Shown here: piece by piece, positions 43,623 to 54,832 of the stretch
Numbering within the stretch: the stretch's first letter is position 1
Layout: each line of letters starts with the position of its first letter
NCBI RefSeq assembly: GCF_016808335.1
Contig: NC_053146.1
Location: 30,791,495 to 30,855,494 of the forward strand
Origin: Panicum virgatum
Lineage: Eukaryota > Streptophyta > Magnoliopsida > Poales > Poaceae
Direction of reading: 5' to 3'
Length of the DNA stretch: 64,000 nt
Made by a program: the position numbers and the translations under genes
Notes under the pieces: model-generated
The model's input: only the letters and a program-made list of their open reading frames with translations
The model's database searches: none
Told to the model about the DNA's origin: nothing

Positions 43623-45554
43623 TTATGAGTAATTCTTAGGTAAAGTGGGAAGAGGACGTGATGGTAAGGTGCACTCCCTAGTGTGGTGCCCGGTGACTTG
43701 GCAATGTTGGCAATATGAACCAACTTCCTTGATGAAGCTAATCTTGATCTCCGGAGAAGGAGTAGTGCCTTGATTTGGCTCCGGAAATGAACCAAGACCT
43801 CTCTTGCCATAGTCACGTGCATTGTTGAAGAGAATTTCCTTGTGGATGTATTCTCCTCTTGAGAGCTTCTCCACACTACTCTTGAGGCTTGCTACTTGAT
43901 CCATCAACTCCTTTTCCCTAGAAGGAGCAAGCTTGGACACAATATTAGTGGCATTTGCATTAATGAGTAGGTCATCACATGATATAGAAGCATTGACCTT
44001 TTCAATAGTTTCATGAGCAAAGTTCTCAAGACTTGGGTCAATTCCTTCATAGGCAAATTCAAGTTCTTGATATTTGTGAGCCAACTCCCTATGCTCTTGT
44101 TTAAGCTTTTTGTGGCTCTCTTCAACTTGCTTAGCAAGTACAAGTGACTCATTGTGCTTTTTGAGCAAGTCATTGTACTTGCCAAGCAAGTCGGAGTGGG
44201 CAAGCTCTAACTTGGCATGAGTGCTCTCAAGAATTTTGACTTTGCCCTTTTCCCTTTTGATGACAGATGTATACTCATTAATGAGGTTAGTAAATTCATA
44301 AGGATCAAGCTCTTCATCACTATCATCTTCACTATCTACCTCACATACCTTGGTGTTACCTTTTGCCATTAGGCACATAGGAGGCGGAGGTAGTGGTGGT
44401 TCTTCATTGGTGAGGGCGATGGTGACGATGTCTTCTTCATCACTTGAATCTTCGCTTGATGAGACATCGGTCACCCATTCTTGTTTTTCCACCAAGAAGA
44501 TTCTCTTGGTGTGCCCTTTCTTCTTTGGGAAGAGCTTGGTCTTCTTGTCATGGCTCTTCTTCTTCCCAAGCTTCTTGTTCTTGTTCTTCTTCTCATCTTC
44601 TTCATCATCGCTTGAATCATGGCGATGTTTGCCTTTGTTGTCCTTCTTTCTTTTGTCCGGCTTGGGGCAATCTGGAGAGATGTGGCATTTTTCTCCACAA
44701 TTATAGCAAGTTTTGTTCTTGACATCTCCCCATGGCCGGAACATTCTTCTTTTGGGGTCAAAGTTGAAGCCCTTCCTGTTGATCTTGTCATTCAAGCGTG
44801 TGAACTTTCTCATCATGAGAGCAAGTTCTCCATCATCTTCTTCATCGGATGAGCTCTCATGATGATCTTCTTCTTCATTGCTTGAGCTTGAATCTTGCTT
44901 GACCATCTTGAGCTTGCGGTGCTTGTTGGCCTTGGTTTTGAGAGTAATTGACTTGCTTGTTGTTGGCTCTTCGGTCATACCAAGGATACTCATTTCATGA
45001 GCACGAATTTCGCCCACAAGCTCTCCCACTTCCATTGTATCAAGATTCTCCTTTTGAAGCATAGCATTGATAATGTTGTACTTGGGCTTCGGAAGGAGCA
45101 TGAGAATCTTGCGGTTTATGGAGCCACTGTCAATTTTGGAAACTTCAAGAGCATTAATGTCCTTGACAATGACATTCAAGCGGGAATACATATCATTGCA
45201 ATTTTCATGAGCAAGCATTTTAAAAGAATCATATTTTGCTCTAAACAAGTGATATTTTTGTTCACGGACTTTTGTGGAGCCTTCATGAATTTCAATTAGC
45301 TCTTTCCATATATCACTTGCTAAATCCATGCCATTTACTCTAGCAAAGACTTCCTCACTAATGGCTTCGAAAATTGCATTTCTAGCCTTTGCATTCCATT
45401 TTAATTGCTCCGTGGTGGGAGTTCCGGTGAACCCGGTCTTTGTTGCCAACCACACTTCGGGGGCAATCGCATCAAGGTATGCGGCCATACGAACTTTCCA
45501 ATAGGCAAAGTTCTTGCCCTCGAAGTGAGGCGGCGAACCTCCCATCTTGGCCAT
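43623..45554 (-). CDS. gag: SIRE gag, intact 643 codons
   Basis: Start MAKMGGSPPHFEGKNFAYWK at 45554, with the FxGxNYxxWKxRM pattern of copia gag (UBN2-type) domains, residues about 8-190. A first CCHC knuckle is at 283-296 (CYNCGEKCHISPDC), followed by Lys/Asp/Ser-rich low-complexity sequence (about 300-420), a long coiled coil (about 430-520) and a second CCHC knuckle near the end (CQHCQVTGHHTREC). Stop TAA at 43623. The uninterrupted frame supports recent activity. The start lies just inside the PBS, as expected for this family. Confidence 0.93.
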   Translation of the reverse strand: MAKMGGSPPHFEGKNFAYWKVRMAAYLDAIAPEVWLATKTGFTGTPTTEQLKWNAKARNAIFEAISEEVFARVNGMDLASDIWKELIEIHEGSTKVREQKYHLFRAKYDSFKMLAHENCNDMYSRLNVIVKDINALEVSKIDSGSINRKILMLLPKPKYNIINAMLQKENLDTMEVGELVGEIRAHEMSILGMTEEPTTSKSITLKTKANKHRKLKMVKQDSSSSNEEEDHHESSSDEEDDGELALMMRKFTRLNDKINRKGFNFDPKRRMFRPWGDVKNKTCYNCGEKCHISPDCPKPDKRKKDNKGKHRHDSSDDEEDEKKNKNKKLGKKKSHDKKTKLFPKKKGHTKRIFLVEKQEWVTDVSSSEDSSDEEDIVTIALTNEEPPLPPPPMCLMAKGNTKVCEVDSEDDSDEELDPYEFTNLINEYTSVIKREKGKVKILESTHAKLELAHSDLLGKYNDLLKKHNESLVLAKQVEESHKKLKQEHRELAHKYQELEFAYEGIDPSLENFAHETIEKVNASISCDDLLINANATNIVSKLAPSREKELMDQVASLKSSVEKLSRGEYIHKEILFNNARDYGKRGLGSFPEPNQGTTPSPEIKISFIKEVGSYCQHCQVTGHHTRECTLPSRPLPTLPKNYS

Positions 45555-45596
45555 AGCTCTAGGCGGTGAAGCCTAATGATCCAAATGAGCAACGAG

Positions 45597-45608
45597 GCTT
45601 TGATACCA
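45597..45608 (-). promoter_or_regulatory. SIRE primer-binding site
   Basis: Minus strand TGGTATCAAAGC, matching the initiator-Met tRNA PBS with one difference, two bases from the LTR at 45611. Confidence 0.88.
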
Positions 45609-45610
45609 AT

Positions 45611-47369
45611 TGTAAGGATCGATGGACCAAGAGGGGGGGTGAATTGGGCCTTTTTCAAAATTCTAAAGCAATAAAACAACCTTAACCTATGCAATGCTAG
45701 TAAGGCTCAATTCACCAACCGGCTAAACAAAGCAAACTACACAAGCTAACAAAGATATGAAACTAAGCAAGGTAGAGCTAAGTTATGATCTCTAATGTCA
45801 AGCACATGAAAAGTTGCAAGAAAGTAAATGCTTGAAATGAAAGAGTGGGCAAGAGACAACCGGATTTTTCCCGTGGTGTCGATGTGTTGGCACACACCCC
45901 TAATCCACGTTGTGACACTCACTAAGAGTCTTGTCACCTCCCATGTCACCGAGACTTGGGCGCTCACTAAGAGTCTCCGTTCACCATCCCGGCGTGGTGG
46001 AGCTCAAGCCACGTACACACTTCTTCAGGGCTCCCACAATCCTTGGCAAGCTCCGGAAGAAACACCTTCAATCACCAAGATCGTCTAGGTGCTGCCAAAC
46101 ACCAAGAGTAACAAGCTCCTAAGCCTTCACTTGACCTACACTCAGTTGGCCCTAGCTCAAGCACACTTGCTACACTTGCAAAGGATGAGTTCTTCAAGGT
46201 TGAAGCACAAACTAAGCACTAGATCTTCTCTCTTTTGCTCAAAGCTCTTTCTCTTCTTCTCAAGGGTGGCCTCAGGTTTTCAGGGTGTCAAAGGCAACTG
46301 AAATGAACCAGGGGGTACCCTTATATAGAGTGGAGGAGGTCACATAGCCGTTGGAAGTTTTCTGCAGAATAACCGTGACCACCGGAAGAACCGACGGTAT
46401 AGAAAATATGGGCATCGGTTCAACCGGTCTCTCTGTGTCAAAGAAGTAGCCGTTGGAGTTCTGACACAGTATCCACGCTTGCATCATTGCACCGGTGCAT
46501 GCTCCATAGGGGCATCGGATCAACCGGTGCTGAAGAGGTTCACTGATCAACTCAAACAAGCGTTCTAGAACAAAGTACATCCAATGCACCGGTGCTTTGA
46601 TTCTGAAGCGTCGGTTCAACCGGTGCTGAAGAGAAGTTGGAGTCCACCAAAATATGCTCCCTGGAACAAAAGACTTTCATTGCACCGGTGCTTTGATTTC
46701 GGAGCGTCGGTTCAACCGGTGCTGAAGAGAGGTTGAAGTCCACCAAAACATGCTCTCTAGAACAAAGGACTTTTGTTGCACCGGTGCTTTGATTTCGACC
46801 ATCGGTTCAACCGGTGCTAAACTTGATTTCTGTCTTCATCCAGAGAAGATAGGCCGACAGGTCATCGGTCCTTCCGCCATGCATCGGATGCTCCGATGCT
46901 AGGGCACCGGTTCAACCGGTGCTGCTGATTTTCTTTGTTTTCAGCTGTTTTGACTTGGATTTGAATGTGACTTTGATTGTTTCTTCTTCCAAGAGTTGTG
47001 TTGACTTCTATTGACCATCTTTTGCTGTTTTTGAGTGAGTGTGCAAGATTTCTAAGGCCAACTCAAGTTTGATCAAGCTACTAACTCATGAACCCCTCTT
47101 AATAGTACGATCAAGAACTAGAAAATATAAAACCTAACTAAATCAAGTGTCCTTCAACTCCTTGTGACACTTGAGACTAGAAATGTCCTTAATCTTTCAA
47201 ATTGAGTTCTTGGTACGCAGAATTGTTTTGAATTGAGGGGTCTCCTTTCATATTTCATATGAGACTAATCCAGTTATTGAGCTTTCCTTTAAAACACACG
47301 TTAGTCGCATACGGTTGTCATTAATCACCGAAACTTACCATTAGCACCTATCGGCCTAGATGCGCTACA
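45611..47369 (-). repeat. SIRE 5' LTR
   Basis: 1,759 bp, nearly identical to the 3' copy, with scattered single-base changes and a shorter G run. TATA box 46321-46327; three 96-bp CCGGT-bearing units at about 46560-46850. Confidence 0.92.
46321..46327 (-). promoter_or_regulatory. TATA box in SIRE 5' LTR
   Basis: TATATAA on the minus strand followed by GGGTACC; this copy would drive the element's full-length transcript. Confidence 0.65.
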
Positions 47370-48221
47370 GCGGTGCTGAAGCTAGTGCGTGCCCTTCACG
47401 CAAGTAGGTCGGTTGCTTCGCTTCCACGCAAAAGATGGCTCGAGGCGTGACAAAGTGAGGCCGGCCTGCCGTCCTGGGATCTCCGCTAAATCTGCCCCTC
47501 CTTTTCGTGGACGCTCTTGATCACTCCTGGAGGTCGGTAGTGGTTGCGTCGGGTTAAGGCTTGACAGTTAGTAGGCCGGCCGGCCTGGGATTGGCTCCTC
47601 TTGGCCTTGCTTTTCACCAATGTGTCTATCAACGGTTGTGTGTTCTTGCTCCAGTTGGTTTGGGTCTTGATACTTAGTTTGGTCACTTTGGAAGCCCATT
47701 GGAGGGACATATGAGGCCTTTCGGTCATAGTTTCACTTTTGGCTTGCCTCCCATGTGTTAGGGGACCATTGGTGAGTCCCTAATGGTCCTGTGGCAAGGG
47801 AGGATGTGTGTGGCAAAGGTGCCGGGCCGACTGGCCTAGGTGAGGCCGGCCGGCCTGCAGCCTCTGCACAACACGAGTCCGAAACTTGTAATTTGCATAA
47901 TTGTTGCATCCGGACTCCGAATTGGGTGAACCAAATGTCCAATTCGATCATCTTGACGAGCTCTTCAACATGGAAATGTCAAATTTGGCATTTGACAATG
48001 TTCATAATGGTGTCATCTTATATCCATGTTTCACCATCCTTGTAGATGCTCCATTTAGTGTTGTTTCTTGCATATTCTGGGCATAATTCTGCAAAATATC
48101 TCAAATCATCAAAACTTGTGGAATTTGTTAGAAATAGGTAAAATATGTATTGAACATGGTGCAAGGCTCAATTTATTCCCTAGGAGTTGACGATCAAAAT
48201 GGGAAATAATGTCCGTCAACA
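47370..48221 (-). repeat. Athila(-) 3' LTR, part after the SIRE insertion
   Basis: Starts with the duplicated gcggt and then aligns with about 53580-54452. Contains GGCCGGCCGGCC-type palindromes near 47460, 47575 and 47850. Ends CCGTCAACA. Confidence 0.85.
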
Positions 48222-48237
48222 CCCCCCAAGCTTAAAC
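48222..48237 (-). promoter_or_regulatory. Athila(-) polypurine tract
   Basis: Minus strand TTTAAGCTTGGGGGG ends at the LTR. An almost identical sequence lies 1.44 kb away at 49664-49680. Confidence 0.75.
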
Positions 48238-50149
48238 TTTTGCTCGTCCTCGAGCAAAGCTAAACCTGAGGCTCGATGGATCAGGAGTTGCATCAATGCT
48301 CATACCCTGCAAAAACCTTATGCACAACATAATACTCTAACCCATATGTACTTTGAATAAGTTGGCTCATACCTTGGTTTCTGGAGATGGGGCTTACACG
48401 CATTTCATCCCTTGTCTTGGGCGGTTAAGAGATTGAACAACCTTCACCGGAATATTTGCCGCCTCCTGTTCAGGTTCCTATCTCGGAGTTTTGCAAGTTT
48501 TCCAAAAGTGGTTTAAGATTGCCCAATGGTGCTCTCAAATCGCTCAAGGTGTATAATCCTCACCATGGTCGGAAATTTTGACCATCTTCTTCCTACACTA
48601 AGGCTAATATGTGGAGTTTTGGGTAGGAAGAGTGTAGTATACCTTGGTTACCTGTGTTGCCGAGCCGAAGAGTGGTTCGCAAGAGGTTGGTACTTGATCA
48701 AATCCCGATCTTATGGAAGGTAAAATGTTAAGGGGAGAGGGAGGAAATGGACTCACACTTAGAGAATTTTTGGTCTTTTTAGTTGAGCCCCATATTTCAA
48801 CTCTTTTGAGTGGAGGTATGGGTCTTGTCTCTCTATTTTTTTTTCATTGCTTTAGCTCCAGTTTTTTTAAAGAAGATTACCCACACTCCATAATGATAGA
48901 GTTTTTGGAAGGGAGCATTGCTTGGATAGACCATTCGAGATAGATAGGCTCACTGTGGAGATATTGGGTTTTGTTGTGAGGGAATTGTCTGGCGAAGGTG
49001 GATATCAATTCCCGGAGCAGGTAATTGACATGCCAGACATTTTGAGGCTAGCAAAACAATGGGTACGCAAAGAAGAAACATCGGTATATGACAAGTACAT
49101 TCCTCGAACGAACTCACCATTTGGCAAAGCTCAAAATAACTCAAGATAGCTTATATAGGTTAATATGATAAAACATTATGGCTTTGGGTAGGACATGTAA
49201 ACCAAAGGGGAAAATATTTGCCATGTTTCATTTTAAAGAAATTCTAAGAGGTTCCCTACTAGAGAAAGCAGTTTCATCCCAATTCGGGCCATCTCAAATC
49301 TCACAACAACTTAGACTTGGAAATCAAGCTCATGCTCCCACACAATCATATTTTAGTGGAACTACTCATGTGCCAACTAGTTCAAGTACTAGGAGAGTAA
49401 ACCGTTGTATACGAGGTACTTGCAAAGCATGGACAGAGCAATTATTCATCATCTCTATGATAAGAGCTTACACGGATTTCCACACATATGAGTTGGGAGT
49501 TTTATTCAAAACATGAAACATTTTTTTTGTGTTTTATTTATTTTGTTTTTGTTTTGATTTTATTTTATACTTTGATTTTTTTGAGTTTTTGAATGATTTA
49601 AATTAATTTTTTTAGGACACAAGATGAAAGGATAGGTCAGATGACTTACCTGGATACATCGGCACCCCCCCAAGCTTGAATGAAGCTCAGTAGGTCTGAT
49701 ATCTTGGTCGATTGTTTTTCTTTTTTTTGTATGCAGTGTAAAAACAAAAGAATGCATTTGCGAGAATTTAAGCATGCCATGATGAGAAAGGGAAGACTTT
49801 GCAAGAATATAAACTATCCTATATGCAAATGCAGGAATGGATAACTACCACGTACCTCATGGCAAGGGCTCGAGTCGAGTTTCTCATCTTGAGCGAGACT
49901 ATCCATACTTTGGGATTGGTCATCGTCACCTGATGGAGACATTGGTGGCGACACTTTCTTCCGCTACACCTTCCGTGTAGGCAGAGTTACTTCGATCTCT
50001 TTCTTCCCAAATTCCAGAAAATTCTTACATTAGATATTCCTTTTCACGTTCCGTTGGTTATACACCTTAATCTCCTCTCGCGTTCGAAGATCCTCCACGA
50101 ATTCGATGAGGGAATACGGCTTCTCCAGCTCTTTCACGGATTCCTTCCG
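48238..50149 (-). other. Non-coding 3' interior of Athila(-)
   Basis: 1.9 kb with no match to pol or an envelope-like ORF. It has T-rich runs (48835-48850, 49515-49620) and a PPT-like AAGCTTGGGGGGGTG (minus, 49664-49680). Open frames are short and unrelated to known proteins. Confidence 0.6.
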
Positions 50150-50570
50150 TTTGAAACTTTAGATCTGTGAGCATTTTTCATCCTTCGGTTTGAAACTGAA
50201 TCTCTCGTTCTGCCCATTGATGTTGAGTTGGATTACTCCAACTCCCGCATCAATGTGTGCAGTTGTCATGCTCAAGAATGGCCTCTCCAATATGAGAGGG
50301 ATCTCAGTGTCGACTTCCATGTCGAGAATGAAAAAATCAACGGGGACAAAGAAATTCCGTATTTTCACCAGAATATCCTTGGCGATCCCCGTGAGATGAC
50401 GAACTCAATGGCCTGCTAGCTACAAACACATGGCAGTAGGAGCAAGCACATGATGGTTAAGTTTATCATAAATTACCTTTGGCATGACGCTGATGCTTGC
50501 TCGCAGATTGCAAAGAGCATGCTTAAAGTGTTGAGCTCCGATGGAACATGTGATGGTGGGTATCCTGGTT
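50150..50570 (-). pseudogene. pro: Athila(-) protease relic
   Basis: On the minus strand, the region before 50470 corresponds to KHALCDLGAS-type Athila protease but is frameshifted and reads LSMLFAICEQAS. Then 50368-50159 reads VDFFILDMEVDTEIPLILERPFL and HIDAG, the conserved second half (ILGRPFL). At least two frameshifts separate the parts. It is the last recognisable protein domain before the 3' end. Confidence 0.75.
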
Positions 50571-52376
50571 TCTTCTTCTTCGCTAGGAGAGGATTGTGTA
50601 CAGCTGTGCTACACTCATCCGTAAGCTGCACGACCTCGGTGGTCGGCAGGACCCTCTTATTGCCAAGGATATCCTTGAGATACTTGGCGTACGTGGGAAC
50701 CTGCATAGTATCAAGAAGTGGTATGTTGCCATAAACTTCTTAGTTACCTCGACGAACTTGTCGAATTGCTCGTCGGCCACCGGCCTCCTTTTCCGCTCTA
50801 GAAACGGTAAGGCGGTTGTATCGTGACAGTCCCGTGAAGTTCTAGGGGGTTCCACGGGGTCTTCCTGGGTAGCAATGGTGTTAAATTCTTCGGCCTCCTC
50901 TAGCACTCTGTCTTCAGCATCTGTATTCCTGGTGGTTACGGTCTTCCGCCATGTAACTGCATCCTGCGGAAGATGTGGTCTCTGTGCGGATTGTCTTGCC
51001 CACACAGCTACCGCATTCACACTTTCTTTCGGGGTCACTTCCGGTTGCCCGGATAGCTTCCCCATGTCATGGTTAAGGCAGGATGGTATACCTGCATCCT
51101 GTGGAAGATGTGGTTTCTGTGCGGATTGTCTTGCCCACACAGCTACTGCACTCACAATTTCTTTCGGGGTCACTTCCGGTTGCCCGGAGAGCTTCCCCGT
51201 GTCATGGTTAAGGCAGGATGAGGCCAGCTGAGTTACTTTAGTTTCTAACAATTCACTGAAACTCAACTGATGTTTAATATCAGAGTTAAACCCATCTAGT
51301 TGCACAGCCAAAGACTCGAGAATTTTATCATTAGCAAGAAATTTCTCACTAATGTTGTCATTCATTTGTTTTTAGCCATTCATGAAGTCTTTAAGCGAGG
51401 GCTGAAAACTGTTATTAAAATTGTTACCTTGCTGTTGGCCGAAGGGGAGGTCAGGCTTAGAATTCCAACCTTGCTGAGGACGACAATCTGAGTCATTGGG
51501 AGTGTTGTTCCCAATGGAGTTCTCATCTACTTGAGTGAATGGGCAAGATTTGCCCGAGTGTCCAGTATTGCCACATTTCTCACATGTCATCTGAGGCTGC
51601 ATAGTCTGTCTAACCTCCTAGTGTGGAGATTCCAGCTTTTCCATGAGAAGATCCATCTTGGCTGTCAGCATATTGGCACTGTGGATTTCATGTATTCCTT
51701 TTGCATGAGCCGGCTGCCTATCTCCCTTCCAACTCTGGTTGGAAGCAACCTTGTCGATAAACATTATAGTTCCAGCAACATCGAGGGAGAGGAATGCTCC
51801 TCCCGCTGCTGCGTCCATGTGATCTTGCGATCGCTGGTTCAGGCCATGGAAGAAGTTCTGAATGATAAGCCATTCTTCCATGCCGTGGTGTGGGCATGCT
51901 GCAATGTATTCCTGAAGTCGTTCCCAGGCTTCCGGGACTGTCTCGTCTTGGAGCTGTTCAAAATTGGAAATCCTATTCCGAAGGGCATTGGTTTTGCTCA
52001 CTGGAAAGTACTTGACCAGAAAAGCATTGGAGCACGCATTCCAAGTGTCAAACACGTCCTTGTAGGTGTAGAACCACGTATTTGCTTTCCCAAGCAAAGA
52101 GAATGGGAACAATCGAAGACGAATGTTATCCATTCTAGTGCCTCTTAGGTTGATTATGCTGCTCACTTGTAGAAAATTCTGTAGATGAGCGTGGGCATCC
52201 TCTGATGCCTTTCCACAGAAGGGACTTGCTTGAACCATGTTGACAAACCCAGTCTTTATCTCAAAGCCATCAGTGCCTTGGTCATTGTTCAGTCCAGTAG
52301 GGATATGGCTATTGGATGGGGCTGAGAATTGACGGAGTGTCTTCTCAGCCATGGGTATTGAAGCTGGTGTTGTCAA
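50571..52376 (-). pseudogene. gag: Athila(-) gag with zinc knuckle and linker
   Basis: Start 52376 (MTTPASIPMAEKTLRQF). The retrotransposon-gag domain has IRLRLFPFSLLGKANTWF, KYFPVSKTNALRNRI and EAWERLQEYI. A TAG-type stop at 51618-51620 and another at 51372-51374 interrupt one continuous frame. Between them is a CCHC knuckle (CEKCGNTGHSGKSC). The linker (51365-50720) includes an in-frame 45-codon duplication. A frameshift near 50720 precedes QVPTYAKYLKDIL, a segment typical of Athila before the protease. Gag is therefore inactive here. Confidence 0.82.
50957..51226 (-). repeat. 135-bp tandem duplication within Athila gag-protease linker
   Basis: Two head-to-tail copies, 50957-51091 and 51092-51226, each 135 bp (45 codons) encoding SCLNHD.GKLSGQPEVTPK and VAVWARQSAQ. 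The copies differ at several bases, so the duplication is not brand-new; being a multiple of three it keeps the frame. Confidence 0.85.
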
Positions 52377-52588
52377 ACCTTGATCCTAAGAAAATTTCTT
52401 CTGGTAAAAAAAATTCACCCAATTCTTTCTGGATCTGAGTTGAGGTGATATGGTAGATTGAATTTGGTCCTGCACTGCTCTGCAGAAACCACAAGGATAC
52501 CGAGACCAATGGTAATCCCGCTAAAATTAGCGGTGACAAACTAGTAAATTTTATCAAACTATTCAATGAAATCTTTAGCCAATTGCTT
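52377..52588 (-). other. Athila(-) leader
   Basis: About 210 bp between PBS and gag start. It matches parts of the Athila(+) leader (33000-33070, 54453-54640), including CACCGCTAATTTTAGCGGG, which can fold into a hairpin. Confidence 0.6.
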
Positions 52589-52605
52589 CCCCAGCAACAG
52601 CGCCA
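52589..52605 (-). promoter_or_regulatory. Athila(-) primer-binding site
   Basis: Minus strand TGGCGCTGTTGCTGGGG, a near match to the Asp-tRNA PBS usual for Athila, eight bases from the LTR end. Confidence 0.85.
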
Positions 52606-52613
52606 GAAATTCT

Positions 52614-54452
52614 TGTTGGCGTTTCTTATGTCCAAAAGAATATCAATTCCGCAAGTGCACAGAATCACCGTTGTAGCACTTCATCTTGGAGTATTTCAGG
52701 GTATCGTATATTTCCTCGGGGAAGCACTATGGTTAAAGAGTATCGAAGAATCGAATGACAAACTTTACTAAAAATATCAACTGACTAACTTAGTGGGGGT
52801 AAGCCTGATATGATAGATAAGATAATGTCCACGATGACCATGTGACATAGGAGACTCTAATCCTTAGAGAGGTAAGCAGCTGGGAGGACAACGAGCGAGA
52901 AAGACTCCTAAAACAATTCTAAACTATCAAGAACCTTGAGCTTACTTTGGTGGCTAGAAGAGGAAAGACTTCAGAAAGGGATGAGAGGGGAGTCCAACGG
53001 CAACCTGCAACTACTGCTATGAAAACACCCGAACGTGGTGGTCTATGAGGGACGGACAAGGATGTCACCACCTGCCGCCTACCACAATGGTTCCATGGGG
53101 TGGAACACACTTTTTAGCTAACACTAAGCCCAGACACCACGTCCATACTCAGTATTAGGATTTCTCTTGTCGCGAACAAGAGAAATCCCCCTCAACCTAG
53201 GGAACTAGCTTGAGCCTCCCTAGTCTGGGCGAGAAAACCCGTAAGGTAAGATCCCGATAAACAAGATAGGTACAAAGCCTAAGCTAGAGAATTGCTTCTG
53301 CACACAAGTAAGATAACTTGGAAAGGTAAATAAATACGGAAAGTAAAGCTGAATCGAAAAGATAAAGAAGATTACTTATATTGATAAATGTCAAAGAAAA
53401 AGATACAAGAGCTTGTACCGACTTCCGATGACGACTCCGGAATCCCGAGACAAGCTCGACTCGACTCCAACTCCCAGACTACCTAACCTACTCTAGAAAC
53501 TAAGAACGAGAGAAGAGAGCTCCTTTTGGTGTGTGTTGGAGTGGAGGTGTGGGTGTCCTTTTATAGCTCTTCCAAGGTGGTGCTGAAGATAGCGCGTGCA
53601 CTTCACGCAAGTAGGTCGGTTGCTTAGCTTCCACGCGAAAGATGGGCTCGAGCCATGACAAAGTGAGGTCGGCCAGCCTCCCCTAGGCCGGCCGGCCGGC
53701 CTGGGATCTTCGCCAAATCTGCACCGCCTTTTCGTGGACGCTCTTGATCACTCCTAGAGGTCGGTAGTGGTTGCGTCGGGTTAAGGCATGACAGTTAGTA
53801 GGCCGGCCGGCCTCTCCTAGGCCGGTCGGCCAGCCTAGGATTGGCTCCTCTCGGCCTTGCTTTTTACCAACGTGTCCATCGACGGTTGTGTGTTCCTGCT
53901 CCAGTTGGTTTGGGTCTTGATACTTAGTTTGGTCACTTTGGAAGACCATTGGAGGGACATATGTGGCTTTTCGGTCATAGTTTCACTTTTGGCTTGCCTC
54001 CCATATGTTAGGGGACCATTGGTGAGTCCCTAATGGTCCTGTAGTGAGGGAGGATGTGTTTGGCAAAAGTGCTGGGCCGGCCGGCCTGCAGCATCTGCAC
54101 AACACGAGTCCGAAACTTGTAATTTGCATAACTTTTGCGTCCGGACTCCGAATTGGGTGAACCAAATGTCCAATTCGATCATCTCGACGAGCTCTTCAAC
54201 ATGGTAATGTCAAATTTGGCATTTTTCAATGTTCATAATGGTGTCATCTTATATCCATGTTTCACCATCCTTGTAGATGCTCCATTTAGTGTTGTTTCTT
54301 GCATATTCTGGGCATAATCATGCAAAACATCTCAAACTACCAAAACTTGTGGAATTTGTTAGAAATAGGTAAAATATGTATGGAATATGGTGCAAGGCTC
54401 AATTTATTCCCGAGGATTTGATGGTCAAAATGGGAAATAATGACCGTCAACA
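52614..54452 (-). repeat. Athila(-) 5' LTR
   Basis: 1,839 bp from TGTTGGCGTTTCTTATG to CCGTCAACA, aligned with the split 3' LTR. GGCCGGCCGGCC-rich stretches near 53664-53705, 53800-53840 and 54072; TATA box at 53559-53565. Confidence 0.88.
53559..53565 (-). promoter_or_regulatory. TATA box in Athila(-) 5' LTR
   Basis: TATAAAA on the minus strand followed by GGACACCC. Confidence 0.65.
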
Positions 54453-54466
54453 CAGGCTTACCATTG

Positions 54467-54484
54467 CTCTCTCTCTCTCTCTCT
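54467..54484 (+). repeat. (CT)9 microsatellite
   Basis: Nine CT units in the Athila(+) leader directly after the Athila(-) insertion site. Confidence 0.95.
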
Positions 54485-54640
54485 CGTTTTATCAATGCAG
54501 AGCAGTGCTTGACCAGTTTTGATCTAGCATCCAACTTCGATCTGAATCCTCAGTGAATTGGGCAAATCATGAGATGCTGCGTCGTCCCACCCCAGAAGAA
54601 ACCCACTTGGAACCCTCGTTCATCCATTTTAGCACCACCA

Positions 54641-54832
54641 ATGGCCAAGACACTTCGTTAGTACTCAGACCCGTCCAGCAGCCACATCCCTACTGGACTG
54701 AACACCGACCAAGGCAATGATGGCTTTGAGCTCAAATTGGGACAAGTGAACATGGTTCAAGCGATTCTGTTCTGTGGAAAGGCATCTGAGGATACCAACG
54801 CTTACCTCCAGAATTTCCTGGAAGTGAGTAGT
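54641..54832 (+). pseudogene. gag: Athila(+) gag, 5' fragment
   Basis: ATG at 54641, a TAG at 54659-54661, then SSSHIPTGLNTDQGNDGFEL and LFCGKASEDTNAYLQNFLEV in frame, close to the Athila(-) gag N-terminus. The frame is cut at 54832 where an LTR-like sequence begins. The remaining gag would be to the right of the window. Confidence 0.75.

Larger units (their letters stand above)
34081..47369 (-). mobile_element. SIRE-type Ty1/copia element, nearly complete, 13.3 kb
   Basis: LTRs 34081-35841 (3', 1,761 bp) and 45611-47369 (5', 1,759 bp) begin TGTAAGGATCG and end GATGCGCTACA on the + strand, flanked by perfect 5-bp duplications gcggt (34076-34080, 47370-47374). On the minus strand the order is PBS, gag, pol (PR-IN-RT-RH, copia order), extra ORF, PPT. 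The LTRs look almost identical by eye, so this is among the youngest insertions. It lies in the Athila(-) 3' LTR. Confidence 0.93.
33071..54452 (-). mobile_element. Athila(-), pol-less element carrying a nested SIRE element
   Basis: LTRs are 33071-34080 plus 47375-48221 (3' copy, split by SIRE) and 52614-54452 (5' copy, 1,839 bp). Both begin TGTTGG and end GTCAACA on the + strand. PBS and gag adjoin the right LTR, the PPT adjoins the left one. Without SIRE the element is about 8.1 kb and its interior only 4.4 kb: gag and a decayed protease, with no RT, RNase H or integrase. It probably moved with enzymes from a complete Athila. Confidence 0.85.
32541..54832 (+). mobile_element. Athila(+), fragmentary host element
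   Basis: Pieces in order: LTR end (32541-32973), PBS (32982-32999), leader (33000-33070), interruption by Athila(-), then leader and gag start (54453-54832), where the unidentified LTR begins. The continuity of leader and gag across Athila(-) and the near-duplication cgggc/caggc (33066-33070, 54453-54457) support one original element. Confidence 0.7.
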
